From UBA9620 sp965220695 (GTDB taxonomy: Bacteria > Acidobacteriota > Vicinamibacteria > Vicinamibacterales > UBA8438): 64,000 nt of DNA. A model generated the notes under the pieces. It saw only the letters and a list, made by a program, of their open reading frames with translations. It did not search any database and had not been told where the DNA came from. Below are positions 51,101 to 64,000 of the stretch, piece by piece. Numbering within the stretch: position 1 is the first letter of the stretch; each line of letters starts with the position of its first letter. The translations under genes were made by a program, and so were the position numbers. The stretch spans positions 3,906,001-3,970,000 of the forward strand of contig OZ244838.1 in NCBI GenBank assembly GCA_965220695.1. The letters run 5' to 3'.

Positions 51101-51264
51101 ACCACTAGTGTACCCTTGCAGCGCCATCCTTCGATCAAGAGCGGGTGTTGGACCGCGTCCGCACGGTACGCGCTCACGAGACGTGGACGCCAGAACTGCC
51201 GGATGCCCCAACGTCACGAACCGGTGCGACAGCCGGAGCGACATGAAGTGACCGCACATTCCTG

Positions 51265-51419
51265 TACGCACGGTCGTCCGCCGACCCGGCGGTCACGCTG
51301 CAACACCTGCGTCAGGTGACGGCCGCGCTCGACCCGGGCGTGCCCCTGAGCGACATCCATGCCCTGAGCGACCGGGTGGACGACGCGCTGAATCGCTGGC
51401 GGGCGCCGATCAGCCCCCC
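51265..51419 (+). pseudogene. Fragment of a MacB/FtsX (ADOP) permease
   Basis: A plus-strand frame reading YARSSADPAVTLQHLRQVTA, ALDPGVPLSDIHALSDRVDD, ALNRWRAP with neither start nor stop of its own. It matches the end of the periplasmic domain of ADOP permeases, the same region as FVRLVVRTETPEALLPAIRR in the gene at 1-1524. The rest is gone. It ends where the convergent operon begins. Confidence 0.6.
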
Positions 51420-52110
51420 AGCATGCGCTCCCGGCGATTGGCCCGCATGAAGGCGAGCCCGAGAATTGCCGCCATCGCCAGCACGATGCCGATGCGGTTC
51501 TGCAGGGTCCACGCGAAGAGCTCGGTCGGGTCCTCGCCGGCGAGGGCCGCGGGGTTCCAGAACGGCGAGATCCGTATCTGGTTCTGGCCAAAACCGGAGA
51601 GGAGCCCGTTCAGACCCAGGATCGCGGCGGTCCCCATGGCGCCGGCCGTCTCGCTGCGAAACAGCGTGGCCATCGCCATTGCAAGCACGAGATAGAAGAG
51701 CGCCGCCTGCGTCGCGCCATAAAGCGCGATCCACGGGAAGGGGGTGAAGAAGATGAAGGTGACCGTGGCGAGGAGCGCCTCGCTCACCAGCAGGACCAGC
51801 GCGGCAGCGAACAGCTTCACCCACCACACCCGCTCGCAGCCGCCCGGCACCGTGTAGGCGATCTCGAGACTGCGGCCGTCGATCTCGCCGGCGATGATCC
51901 GCAGACCGAGAAAGGCCGCCAGAAGCGTCAGCGGCAGACCGATCAAGGTGCCCTGGGCCGAGTTCGGCGTGAACGCCTCTCCGGCGCCGACGAGGAGCAC
52001 GCCGGCCTGGAACAGCAACCACAGCAGCGGCAGCAGCGGCAGCAGCCAGAAGCGCCGGCCGCCGACCACCACGAGAGCGAGCCGCAAGAGCCCCAGGTCC
52101 GGACGCCAGC

Positions 52111-52114
<4 letters not shown>
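51410..52114 (-). CDS. ABC-2 type permease, last gene of the RND/ABC operon
   Basis: A 234-residue membrane protein of six helices with the ABC-2 layout (FWLLPLLPLLWLLFQAGVLL, LAAFLGLRIIAGEIDGRSLE, LLVSEALLATVTFIFFTPFP, AALFYLVLAMAMATLFRSET). IIAGEIDGRSLEIAYTVPG is the typical cytoplasmic coupling segment. Its ATG overlaps the stop of the RND-ABC fusion (ATGA), and that protein carries the only ABC ATPase domain in the operon, so the two should form a transporter. Confidence 0.82.
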
Positions 52115-56895
<4,781 letters not shown>

Positions 56896-56897
56896 GG

Positions 56898-59800
56898 TTA
56901 CGCGGTCTCCACCCGCCGCCCGCCGGGGCGCAGTCGATCGAGCACGAGATACAGACACGGCAGCACCAGCAACGAGCCTGCGGTGGACGCCAGGATGCCG
57001 CCGATGATGGTGATCGCCATGGGACCGCGCAACTCGGCGCCCTCGCCGGTCCCGACCGCCAACGGCAGCAACGCCAGCACCGTCGTCAGGGTGGTCATGA
57101 GGATGGGACGCAAGCGGATGCCGGCCGCCTGCACCAGCGCGTCGACCCGCTCGACGCCGTGCGCCATCGCCTGACGCGCCGTCGCCAGCAGCAGCACGGC
57201 GTCGTTGACGGCGACGCCCGCTAACACGATGATCCCCATCATCGCCATCACGCCGATAGGCCGCCCCGCCTGCACCAGCACGAAGGCAACCCCGACCAGC
57301 GCGAGCGGAATTGCGGCCAGCACCGTCACCGGGTGCAGGAACGATTCGAAGGTGCCGGCAAGCACCATGAGCACGAGCACCAGCGCCAGGATGCCGGCCA
57401 GCCGCAGTTCACCGAAGGTGCGGACCCGCTCTTCCTCCTCGCCCCGAAGCTGCGCGCGCAGACCGGGCGGCAGCGGCGCCGCGTCGAGCGCGCCGACCAC
57501 GGCGGCGATCGCGCTCGGGGCATCGGCGCCGTCCGTGATGTTGGCGCTGACCTGCGCGGTGCGCCGCTGGTCGCGGCGGAAGATCTCGCGGGCGCCCTCG
57601 GCCTCGGCGAAACGGGCCACTTCGGCGATCGCGACTTGACGGCCCTGCTGATTGCGAAACACCAGGTTGCGAAGATCCTCGCGTCGCGGCGTCGGCAGGC
57701 GCAGGGTCACCGGATGCTCCTCGTCGCCGATCGCCAGCATCGTCACCTCGCGTCCGTCGAGGCTCGTCTCCAGCACGCGGGCGAGCATCTCGAGATCGAC
57801 CCCGAGACCGTCAGCCATGGCGCGATCGAGCTCGACCCGCAGCTCGGGCGGACCGCCCTCAAAGGACGAACGGACGTCCCACAACTCGTCGAGCTGGGCT
57901 AGGCTCTCCCTGACGACCTCCGCGCCGCGCCGCAGATCGGGCAGCGACTGACCGGAGATCTCCACCACCACCGGCGGACCGCTGGCACCGAGCGCGCTGG
58001 CGAGCGCGGACGAGCCCACCTCCCAACTGACTTCCGTCGACTCCAGCGCCTCGAGTTCGGGCGCGAGGCGGTTCGCGAGCTGGCGGCCGGTCGGCCCCTC
58101 GGCGGCCATGCGGATCGTGAGCCGCGCCGTATTCTCCTCGGCGAGCTCGGTACGGACCATGCGGTCGTCCTCCGGCAGGCGGCCGACCTCGGACAGCACG
58201 GCGCGCAGGGTGCCCGCGCTGGCCTGCTCGAGCAGCGACTCGATACCCTCGACGACCTGCGCCGTCGACTCGACCCGCTGTCCCGACGGCCCCACCACCC
58301 GCACCGAGAACTGCCGCGGGTCGGCCGGCGGCAGCAGCTCGGTGCCCAGCCCCAGCAACCGCCACGAGCTGTACCCGGTCACAAGCACCGCTGCCAGCAC
58401 CGTCAGAAGCGGGTAGCGCAACAGGCCGCCGACGAGACGCTCGAGAAGGCGGCGGTAGCGGGGTATCACCCAGGCGGCGGAGGCAGCGGGTGCGGCCGTC
58501 TGTGGCAGGAACCAGCTCGCCAGCGCCGGAATCAGAAACATCGCGACCGCCAGCGAGGCCAGCAGGGACGCCACGACAGCAAAAGCGATGCCTTCGATGA
58601 GACGCGCGGCCAGACCTTCGACGAACAGCACCGGCAGGAAGACGACGCACGTGGTGAGGGTCGAGGCCGTAATGGCGCCGGCCACCTGACTGGCGCCGTT
58701 CGCAGCCGCCGCCTGCGCCGAGTCGCCCAGGGACAGGCGCCGGTAGATGCTCTCGACCACGACGATGGCGTTGTCCACCAGCATGCCCGCACCCAGGGCC
58801 AGCCCGCCCAGCGTGACGATGTTCAGGCTCTGATCGCCGAACCGCATCAGAAAGAGCGCCGCGAAGATCGACACCGGGACGGCGGCCGCGACGACGAGCG
58901 TGGCGCCGGCGGACCGCAGGAACAGGGCGAGCACGGCCACCGCGAGCAGCACCCCCAACCCGGCGGCATTCTGCAGATCGGTCAATGCATCGACGACCAG
59001 CGCCGCGTCGTCGCTCACCTCGGTGAGCTCGACGCTGGGCAGATCCTCCGCCAACCCGACCAGCGCCTCGCGCACGGTCGTCGACACCTGCACGGTGTTC
59101 GAGCCCGCTTCCTTGAAGACCGCGAGCCCGACCCCCTCGACACCGTTGACCCGCACGACGTGATCGATCTCCTGGTCGACCATCTCCACCGTGCCGAGGT
59201 CGGACACGCGAATCGCCTGGCGGCTGTTGTCGCCGCCGGTGAGGTAGCGCACCACCACCCGTTCGACGTCGTCGGGCCGGCGGAAACGCGACATCCCCCG
59301 CACCAGGAAGACTTGCGAGCCCTCTTCGAGCGTGCCGGCGGAGATGTCCACGTTCTCGGCGACGAGACGGTTCTCCACGTCCGCCAGCGTGATCCCGAAC
59401 GCCTCGAGTCGGTAGCGGTCCAGCAGCACGCGGACTTCCTGTTCCCGGCCGCCCGTCACCAGCACCTCTGCCACGCCGGGCAACTGTTCCAGCCCGGGCG
59501 CGACCTGCCGCCGGGCCAACCGGCGCAACTCGGCCAGATCGGGTCGCCCCTCCGGAGCCACCAGACCGAGCGTCAGGATCGGCGCCTGGCGGGGGTCGAG
59601 GCGGCGTACCAGCACCTCGTCGACATCGGGGTCGGCGCTCACCGGGCCGACGGCCTTCTGGACGTCGACCAGACCCAGGTCCAGATCGGCGTCCCAGTCG
59701 AACACCACGGTCGCGACCAGCCGGCCGGTGCGCGCCACCTGTGACACCTCCCGTATGCCCCGCACGGTGAACAGACGCTGCTCGACCTGCTCGCCGTAGA

Positions 59801-59996
59801 GACGCTCCATCTCTGTCGGCGGGCGGTCGCCGGAGCGCACGGAGACGACGATGGTGGGACTTTGGAGATCGGGAAGGAGATCGACCGGCAACTGCCGCCA
59901 CGCCAGCCAGCCGACCAGGGCCACGGCGGTGGCGAACACGCCGACGGCAACAGGTCGCCGAGTGGCGAAAGCGGCGACCGACGCTGGCGGGCTCAC
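56898..59996 (-). CDS. RND efflux transporter, HAE1 family
   Basis: A 1032-residue proton-driven inner-membrane pump with normal RND length and plan: helix 1 RRPVAVGVFATAVALVGWLA, porter domain with VDVQKAV, helix 4 GAGMLVDNAIVVVESIYRRL (Asp near residue 407), the repeat in the second half GVAVNDAVLLLATARQAMAH, and RLRPILMTTLTTVLALLPLA. The GTG start overlaps the stop of the adaptor gene (GTGA), and the next gene (RND-ABC) begins 2 bp after its stop. Two different RND subunits in tandem suggest a heteromeric pump, as in MdtBC. Confidence 0.92.
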   Translation of the reverse strand: MSPPASVAAFATRRPVAVGVFATAVALVGWLAWRQLPVDLLPDLQSPTIVVSVRSGDRPPTEMERLYGEQVEQRLFTVRGIREVSQVARTGRLVATVVFDWDADLDLGLVDVQKAVGPVSADPDVDEVLVRRLDPRQAPILTLGLVAPEGRPDLAELRRLARRQVAPGLEQLPGVAEVLVTGGREQEVRVLLDRYRLEAFGITLADVENRLVAENVDISAGTLEEGSQVFLVRGMSRFRRPDDVERVVVRYLTGGDNSRQAIRVSDLGTVEMVDQEIDHVVRVNGVEGVGLAVFKEAGSNTVQVSTTVREALVGLAEDLPSVELTEVSDDAALVVDALTDLQNAAGLGVLLAVAVLALFLRSAGATLVVAAAVPVSIFAALFLMRFGDQSLNIVTLGGLALGAGMLVDNAIVVVESIYRRLSLGDSAQAAAANGASQVAGAITASTLTTCVVFLPVLFVEGLAARLIEGIAFAVVASLLASLAVAMFLIPALASWFLPQTAAPAASAAWVIPRYRRLLERLVGGLLRYPLLTVLAAVLVTGYSSWRLLGLGTELLPPADPRQFSVRVVGPSGQRVESTAQVVEGIESLLEQASAGTLRAVLSEVGRLPEDDRMVRTELAEENTARLTIRMAAEGPTGRQLANRLAPELEALESTEVSWEVGSSALASALGASGPPVVVEISGQSLPDLRRGAEVVRESLAQLDELWDVRSSFEGGPPELRVELDRAMADGLGVDLEMLARVLETSLDGREVTMLAIGDEEHPVTLRLPTPRREDLRNLVFRNQQGRQVAIAEVARFAEAEGAREIFRRDQRRTAQVSANITDGADAPSAIAAVVGALDAAPLPPGLRAQLRGEEEERVRTFGELRLAGILALVLVLMVLAGTFESFLHPVTVLAAIPLALVGVAFVLVQAGRPIGVMAMMGIIVLAGVAVNDAVLLLATARQAMAHGVERVDALVQAAGIRLRPILMTTLTTVLALLPLAVGTGEGAELRGPMAITIIGGILASTAGSLLVLPCLYLVLDRLRPGGRRVETA

Positions 59997-61093
59997 GGGG
60001 CGCCTACCACCCGCACGCGGGTCCCGTCGGTCAGCGTTTCGAGCCCGCGCACGACGATGCGCTCGCCGGGCTCGACACCCTCGCGCACTTCGACCTGGTC
60101 ATCGTCGCCCAGACCCAGCGTGACGTCACGGCGCGCCACCCGCTGGGCGTCGACGACGAAGACGACGTCGCGTCCGGAACGTTCCGTCACGGCGTCGCGC
60201 GGCACCACCGCTACCCCGCTGCGACGTTCGGCGATGATGGCGGCCTCAATGAACATGCCGGGTCGCAGGAGCCCGCGCGAGTTGTCGACATCAACCTCGG
60301 CGCGGAAGGTGTGCGTCTGAGGATCCATCGAGGGCGACAACCGCAGGATGCTGCCGGCGATCGTCATGCCGTCGAAGGCATAGTGGCGGATCTGCACGGC
60401 CTGACCGGGCCGGACTCGCGCCAGTTCGGGACCGACCAGGTCGATATCGGCGATCAACCGTCCGATGGGGGCGACCCGGGCGACCTCGAAGCCGGCCTGA
60501 ACCATCTGGCCGTCGGCGACCGGAAAGCCGTTCTCGTCACGCGCCAGTGCGAGGACGACCCCGGCGATCGGCGTCGTCAGGCGCGTCTTCTCGTCAGTGC
60601 GCTGACTGAGCTCGTAGTTGCGCAGCGCGTCCTCGTACGTGACCTCGGTACGCCGATACTCTTCCTCGGCGATGAGCCCGCGGTCGAACAGCATCTTGCG
60701 GCGGTTCATCTCCCCCTCGGCGTTCTCCAGATGCCGGCGGGTCGCCTCGAGGCCTGCGGCGAGCCGGGCGTCTTCGCCGGTAATCTCCGCCACCAGTTGC
60801 CCCTCGACGACTGTCGATCCTTCGACCAGCCGCGCCCCGGCGGCGTCCCGCCCGAGGATCAGCAACCCTGCGGTCTCGACGCTCAGGACGACGTTCTCCT
60901 CGGTGCGCAGCGTGCCGGTCGTCACGATGCGATCCTCGACGGCGTCCGTCCCGACGTCGGCGACCTCCACCGGGATGCGGAACTCGACCGCCGCGGCCTC
61001 GCCGCCGCCGGCGGGAGCACAGCCGGCCGCGGCACAGCAGAGCAAGCCGAGCGAAGCGGCCCACGGGCGGGCGCTGATCAGACGGTGGCGCAT
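59993..61093 (-). CDS. Periplasmic adaptor (MFP/HlyD-like) lipoprotein
   Basis: A 366-residue membrane fusion protein. The N-terminus is a lipoprotein signal (ASLGLLCCAAAGC, Cys25). The half-motifs of the lipoyl domain are RTEENVVLSVETAGLLILGR and TRLTTPIAGVVLALARDENG; between them is a short helical hairpin (EATRRHLENAEGEMNRRKML). The beta-barrel (PGQAVQIRHYAFDGMTIAGS) and membrane-proximal domain (VAVVPRDAVTERSGRDVVFV) follow. It would link the pump(s) to an outer-membrane channel; no TolC-type gene is in the window. Its ATG lies directly after the stop of the 61094 gene. Confidence 0.9.
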   Translation of the reverse strand: MRHRLISARPWAASLGLLCCAAAGCAPAGGGEAAAVEFRIPVEVADVGTDAVEDRIVTTGTLRTEENVVLSVETAGLLILGRDAAGARLVEGSTVVEGQLVAEITGEDARLAAGLEATRRHLENAEGEMNRRKMLFDRGLIAEEEYRRTEVTYEDALRNYELSQRTDEKTRLTTPIAGVVLALARDENGFPVADGQMVQAGFEVARVAPIGRLIADIDLVGPELARVRPGQAVQIRHYAFDGMTIAGSILRLSPSMDPQTHTFRAEVDVDNSRGLLRPGMFIEAAIIAERRSGVAVVPRDAVTERSGRDVVFVVDAQRVARRDVTLGLGDDDQVEVREGVEPGERIVVRGLETLTDGTRVRVVGAP

Positions 61094-64000
61094 CTATCTG
61101 TCCTCGCGAACTGGTTGCCAACGAACGGCGTCGGCGATCACGATACGACCCGACGATTCGTCCGAGACCACGACCCGCGCCGCGCCCCCCGGCAGGTCGA
61201 ACTCGCCGAGCGTGTTCCAGCCGACCTCGGCCGCGCCGCCGTCGAACTCCAGGGAACGCTCGTCGCCACCGGCGATCAAGGTCAATGCATAAGTCCCGAC
61301 CGAGCCCCCAAGTCCGGTAGCGACGCTGATCTGGAAGCCCGGCGCCGGCGCCGCGCTGTTCCGCTGGGTAGTCAGCGCAGGCAGGTGCAACTCCAGACGC
61401 CAGCGCCCGGCATGCGGCAGATCGGCCGTGAACACGCCGCGCCGCGTACCGCTCCCGCGCCGGATCATGGCAATCGTGTGCCGGTACGTGCCCCAACTGG
61501 ACGGCACTTCCTGGCGGCTCCATTCGGTCGCGGGCAGCCCGAAGGCCTGGTTCACCTCCGGCAGTCCCTGGTCCAGGTCGACCGGCGGCACGAAGAAGCT
61601 CGACAGGCCCCCGGCGAGACGCATGCCGGTCTGTGCGACATCGGATTCGACAGTGAACCCCGGGTCGAGATCGTCGACCACGATATCGTCCGACACTGCC
61701 GGCCGCCACGCGCTGGAACGGCTGCCGAGGAACGGCTCCGCGCGTACCTGCGTCTCCTCATCGACACGCGGCAGGGTCAACTGCACGTCCTGCCGGTTGA
61801 GCGACAGGTAGGGCTGCAACCAGAGCTCGACCGGCGGCGTCGAGCTCGGCATCCCGATTTCGACCGTCTCATGTCCCGGCACCCGCACCGGCTCGGTCTC
61901 CTGCCAGACGTTGGCTCCGTCCTCGCCGGCCGTCGCGTAGCGCAGGCGCAGCAGGCCGGGCACGGTCTCGCCGTTGCGCACGTGAACGCGCGTCTGGTAG
62001 CGGGGAATGCCCCGCTCGTCGTCGGTCAGACGTTCGACCACGACCGGCGCGGTGACGAAGCCCGGCAGCGTCGCCTCGTACAGCCAGTCACCGATCAGCG
62101 GGTACAGGTCGGCGTCGAGCTCCACGGCAACCTGCGCGAGATCGGCCTCCCCGAAATGCCGGCCGCGGTAGCGGGCGCGCAGCTCGGCCAGCAGCGCCGC
62201 GGTCTTCTCGCGCCCCAAACCGTCGAGAATCGACCGCGCGATGGCGCGGCTCTTGAGCGCCAGGACGTTGAGCGACCTGGCCGCGTCCCCGGCCGGGTCG
62301 AGATACGCCAGCGGCTGGCCCAGCGCACGGTCCCAGACCGACGGACGGTCCGCGGACGCTTTCAGCGCCGCATCGGCGACCGAGTCCACGTTGCCCGACA
62401 CCATGTCGACGATGACCTCGCCGACCACGGCGCCGAATTGCTGATCGAACACGAAGGCCGAGAAGTAGCCCCCCTTGCCGATCAGCAACTGGTTGACGAG
62501 TTCATCGAGCACGAAGTCGACCGCCAGCGCGCCCTCGCCGCGCGCGCCGGTCTGATAGAGCAGGAAGTTGCGCGACGCGCCGAGAAACACGTTGCCCCCG
62601 CTGACGTCGTTCACGAAGAAACGCTCGATCGCCTCGACCTTGGCGCGGGCCAGCCCGCCGTCCCCCCCTGCGACGCTCTCTCGACCGCCGAATTCGAAGT
62701 CGATGTTCGAGGCCTCCCGATCGCGGAACTCGAACTCGAAGCGCGAGGTCGTGAATGCGTTCTCGCGCAGCAGCAGCACGCCCGGCATGGTCTGCGTCGT
62801 GTCCATGCGCCAGCCGCCGCCGTAGCCGCGCAGGCCGGTCGGCGACTCGACCAGCGTCAGGCCATCGTAGGGATAGGGCAGGCCAAGCAGCGCGGCGTCC
62901 ATGAAGATCTCTTCGACGCGATTCCGAATCTCGCCGGCGGCGTCCGCAAAGAAACGCAGGTTGCGGTCATGCTTGGGGTGAACGAGGAGCTCGAACGCCA
63001 CGCCCGCGGCCTCCATCGCGCGCCGTTCGAAGCGCGACGCCACCAACCCGACGTGGGGCACGGGCGCGCCGGGCTGGAAGCGGAAGCGCGCCGTGTCGCC
63101 GCCGGTGTCGAGCGTCTGGCGCCGGCCGGGGCCGGCCACCAGCCAGCCGGCCGGCACCTCGACCTCGAGATCGACCTCGAAGTAGTCGGCGGGATGCGTC
63201 CGCGAGTCGCCGGCGGGCACATCGCTGCCGGCATGCGGCAGCCAGCCGAGACCCGGCATCAACGCGACATAGCGCGAGCTGAAGACGCCGTTGTCGAACC
63301 CGATCAGCACGATCTGCGCTTCCATGGCGGTGGCGGCGAGCACATCGAGTTCGGAGTCGAGATAGCCGAAGTTGATATCGGGCCGACCGGCAGCCGCCAG
63401 CGCAACCGTTGTTTCCTCGCCCGGCGCCAGCACGAACGGGGGCGCGACGTCCAGCAGCCCGGCGTCGTGCGTCCAGGCCGCCTCGGCCCCGCCGACCGCC
63501 ACGCGCTCGACCGCGAACCCCGGGTTGAAGGTGAACAGCAGTGTGTCGAGGGGTTGGTCCGCCGGCGCCTGCACCGTGATCTCGAGGGCCAGCTCGACGC
63601 GCCGGCCAGGCTCGACACGCACCGTCCCGACGACCGCCTGCAGATCGGCGCGCGGGTCGGCGCGGCGCGCCTGGTGCGCGGCGAACCAGCCGGCGCGGTC
63701 GTCCCTGACGCCGACGGCTTGCAGGACCGTGGCGCCGACCAGCAGACCGGCGGCGGTCATCAGCCCGGCGCCGAGCACGATCCGGCGAGACCGGGACCCG
63801 CCGTCGGGGCGCGGATGGAACGCCGCCGCCAGGGCGAAGCACCCCGCCGCCACCATCCACATGGCGAGACGTTGCCCGACGTGGACGCCACTGCCCAGGC
63901 TCGGGACCAGGTCGGACGCCATTTCGAAGTGGAACAGGCCCAGCACCGGCTGCAGGTAGAGCGGCATCCGAAACAGGATCCAGAACTGGAATCCGGCGAG
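61094..64000 (-). CDS. ABC-2-like permease fused to inactive M1-peptidase-like and golvesin-like domains, 5' truncated by window edge
   Basis: At least 968 residues; the frame runs off the window end (LAGFQFWILFRMPLYLQP), so the ATG at 63967 is internal. The N-terminal visible part is membrane spanning (MWMVAAGCFALAAAFH, VLGAGLMTAAGLLVGATVLQ). It is followed by a periplasmic M1-type beta domain and a portion resembling M1 peptidases (ESPTGLRGYGGGWRMDTTQT, then MPGVLLLRENAF), the plan of ABC-permease/M1 fusions. The zinc motif HExxH is absent; VLDELVNQLL is in its place, so it is probably a non-catalytic binding domain. The last about 130 residues look golvesin-like (GTYALTLIAGGDERSLEF, VIADAVRW). 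It is the first gene of the operon. Confidence 0.75.
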   Translation of the reverse strand, partial: LAGFQFWILFRMPLYLQPVLGLFHFEMASDLVPSLGSGVHVGQRLAMWMVAAGCFALAAAFHPRPDGGSRSRRIVLGAGLMTAAGLLVGATVLQAVGVRDDRAGWFAAHQARRADPRADLQAVVGTVRVEPGRRVELALEITVQAPADQPLDTLLFTFNPGFAVERVAVGGAEAAWTHDAGLLDVAPPFVLAPGEETTVALAAAGRPDINFGYLDSELDVLAATAMEAQIVLIGFDNGVFSSRYVALMPGLGWLPHAGSDVPAGDSRTHPADYFEVDLEVEVPAGWLVAGPGRRQTLDTGGDTARFRFQPGAPVPHVGLVASRFERRAMEAAGVAFELLVHPKHDRNLRFFADAAGEIRNRVEEIFMDAALLGLPYPYDGLTLVESPTGLRGYGGGWRMDTTQTMPGVLLLRENAFTTSRFEFEFRDREASNIDFEFGGRESVAGGDGGLARAKVEAIERFFVNDVSGGNVFLGASRNFLLYQTGARGEGALAVDFVLDELVNQLLIGKGGYFSAFVFDQQFGAVVGEVIVDMVSGNVDSVADAALKASADRPSVWDRALGQPLAYLDPAGDAARSLNVLALKSRAIARSILDGLGREKTAALLAELRARYRGRHFGEADLAQVAVELDADLYPLIGDWLYEATLPGFVTAPVVVERLTDDERGIPRYQTRVHVRNGETVPGLLRLRYATAGEDGANVWQETEPVRVPGHETVEIGMPSSTPPVELWLQPYLSLNRQDVQLTLPRVDEETQVRAEPFLGSRSSAWRPAVSDDIVVDDLDPGFTVESDVAQTGMRLAGGLSSFFVPPVDLDQGLPEVNQAFGLPATEWSRQEVPSSWGTYRHTIAMIRRGSGTRRGVFTADLPHAGRWRLELHLPALTTQRNSAAPAPGFQISVATGLGGSVGTYALTLIAGGDERSLEFDGGAAEVGWNTLGEFDLPGGAARVVVSDESSGRIVIADAVRWQPVREDR

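Overview
The window is a 64-kb piece of a high-G+C bacterial chromosome. Gene content points to an acidobacterium, most likely of the Vicinamibacteria type. The pointers are a permease of the acidobacterial duplicated-orphan (ADOP) MacB/FtsX class at the left edge and a remnant of another near 51.3 kb, a DUF1800/DUF1501 pair, a PQQ-dependent dehydrogenase, a Tricorn-type protease, a lipase-maturation-factor protein, and many secreted proteins with no named family. The taxonomic placement is inference from this mix; no rRNA, tRNA or CRISPR array was seen.

Layout. 1-25 kb is mostly ordinary chromosome. It holds the partial ADOP permease, an NHL-repeat protein, an AmpG-type transporter, a bifunctional FO synthase (FbiC, cofactor F420) with a possible split-barrel partner, a molybdopterin oxidoreductase, an R2-like ligand-binding oxidase coupled to a BON/beta-barrel lipoprotein, a Mla-type lipid transport operon (MlaE-MlaF-MlaD, with MlaD carrying an extra OmpA-like domain), the DUF1800/DUF1501 pair, a large secreted CXXCH protein, and a CDP-alcohol phosphatidyltransferase cluster. 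26-34 kb is an accessory island. It has a NYN-domain protein, a HigBA-like toxin-antitoxin pair, DUF6526, YtrA-type GntR, ribbon-helix-helix and SPFH proteins. It also has an unusual group of gene remnants in which the two ends of genes, sometimes of different genes, are joined with the middles missing: a type I restriction-modification locus with an MNT/HEPN pair inside it, a PLD-like end joined to the start of another gene, and a signal peptide joined to a LamG-like end. 34.5-51 kb holds the PQQ dehydrogenase, small membrane proteins, a sigma-54 activator next to a good -24/-12 promoter, a metallo-beta-lactamase-fold hydrolase, a lipase maturation factor, a Tricorn-type protease, an enoyl-CoA hydratase and a MazEF-like pair. 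51.4-64 kb is one tight minus-strand operon.

That operon is the most striking feature. In transcription order it encodes an ABC-2-like permease fused to an M1-peptidase-like domain lacking a zinc site and a golvesin-like end; a periplasmic adaptor lipoprotein; a canonical RND pump; a 1,594-residue protein in which a second RND pump is fused to extra membrane helices and an ABC ATPase domain; and a small ABC-2 permease. Neighbouring genes overlap by 4 bp, abut, or lie 2 bp apart, so a combined RND/ABC export machine is the natural reading.

Two families of short intergenic repeats recur through the window: one of about 33-47 bp (six copies, three starting right after a TAG stop codon) and one of 39 bp (three copies). 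Three paralogues of an unnamed secreted family (W-G-x-P-D-L-Q-G motif) lie at 3.0, 25.1 and 41.8 kb.
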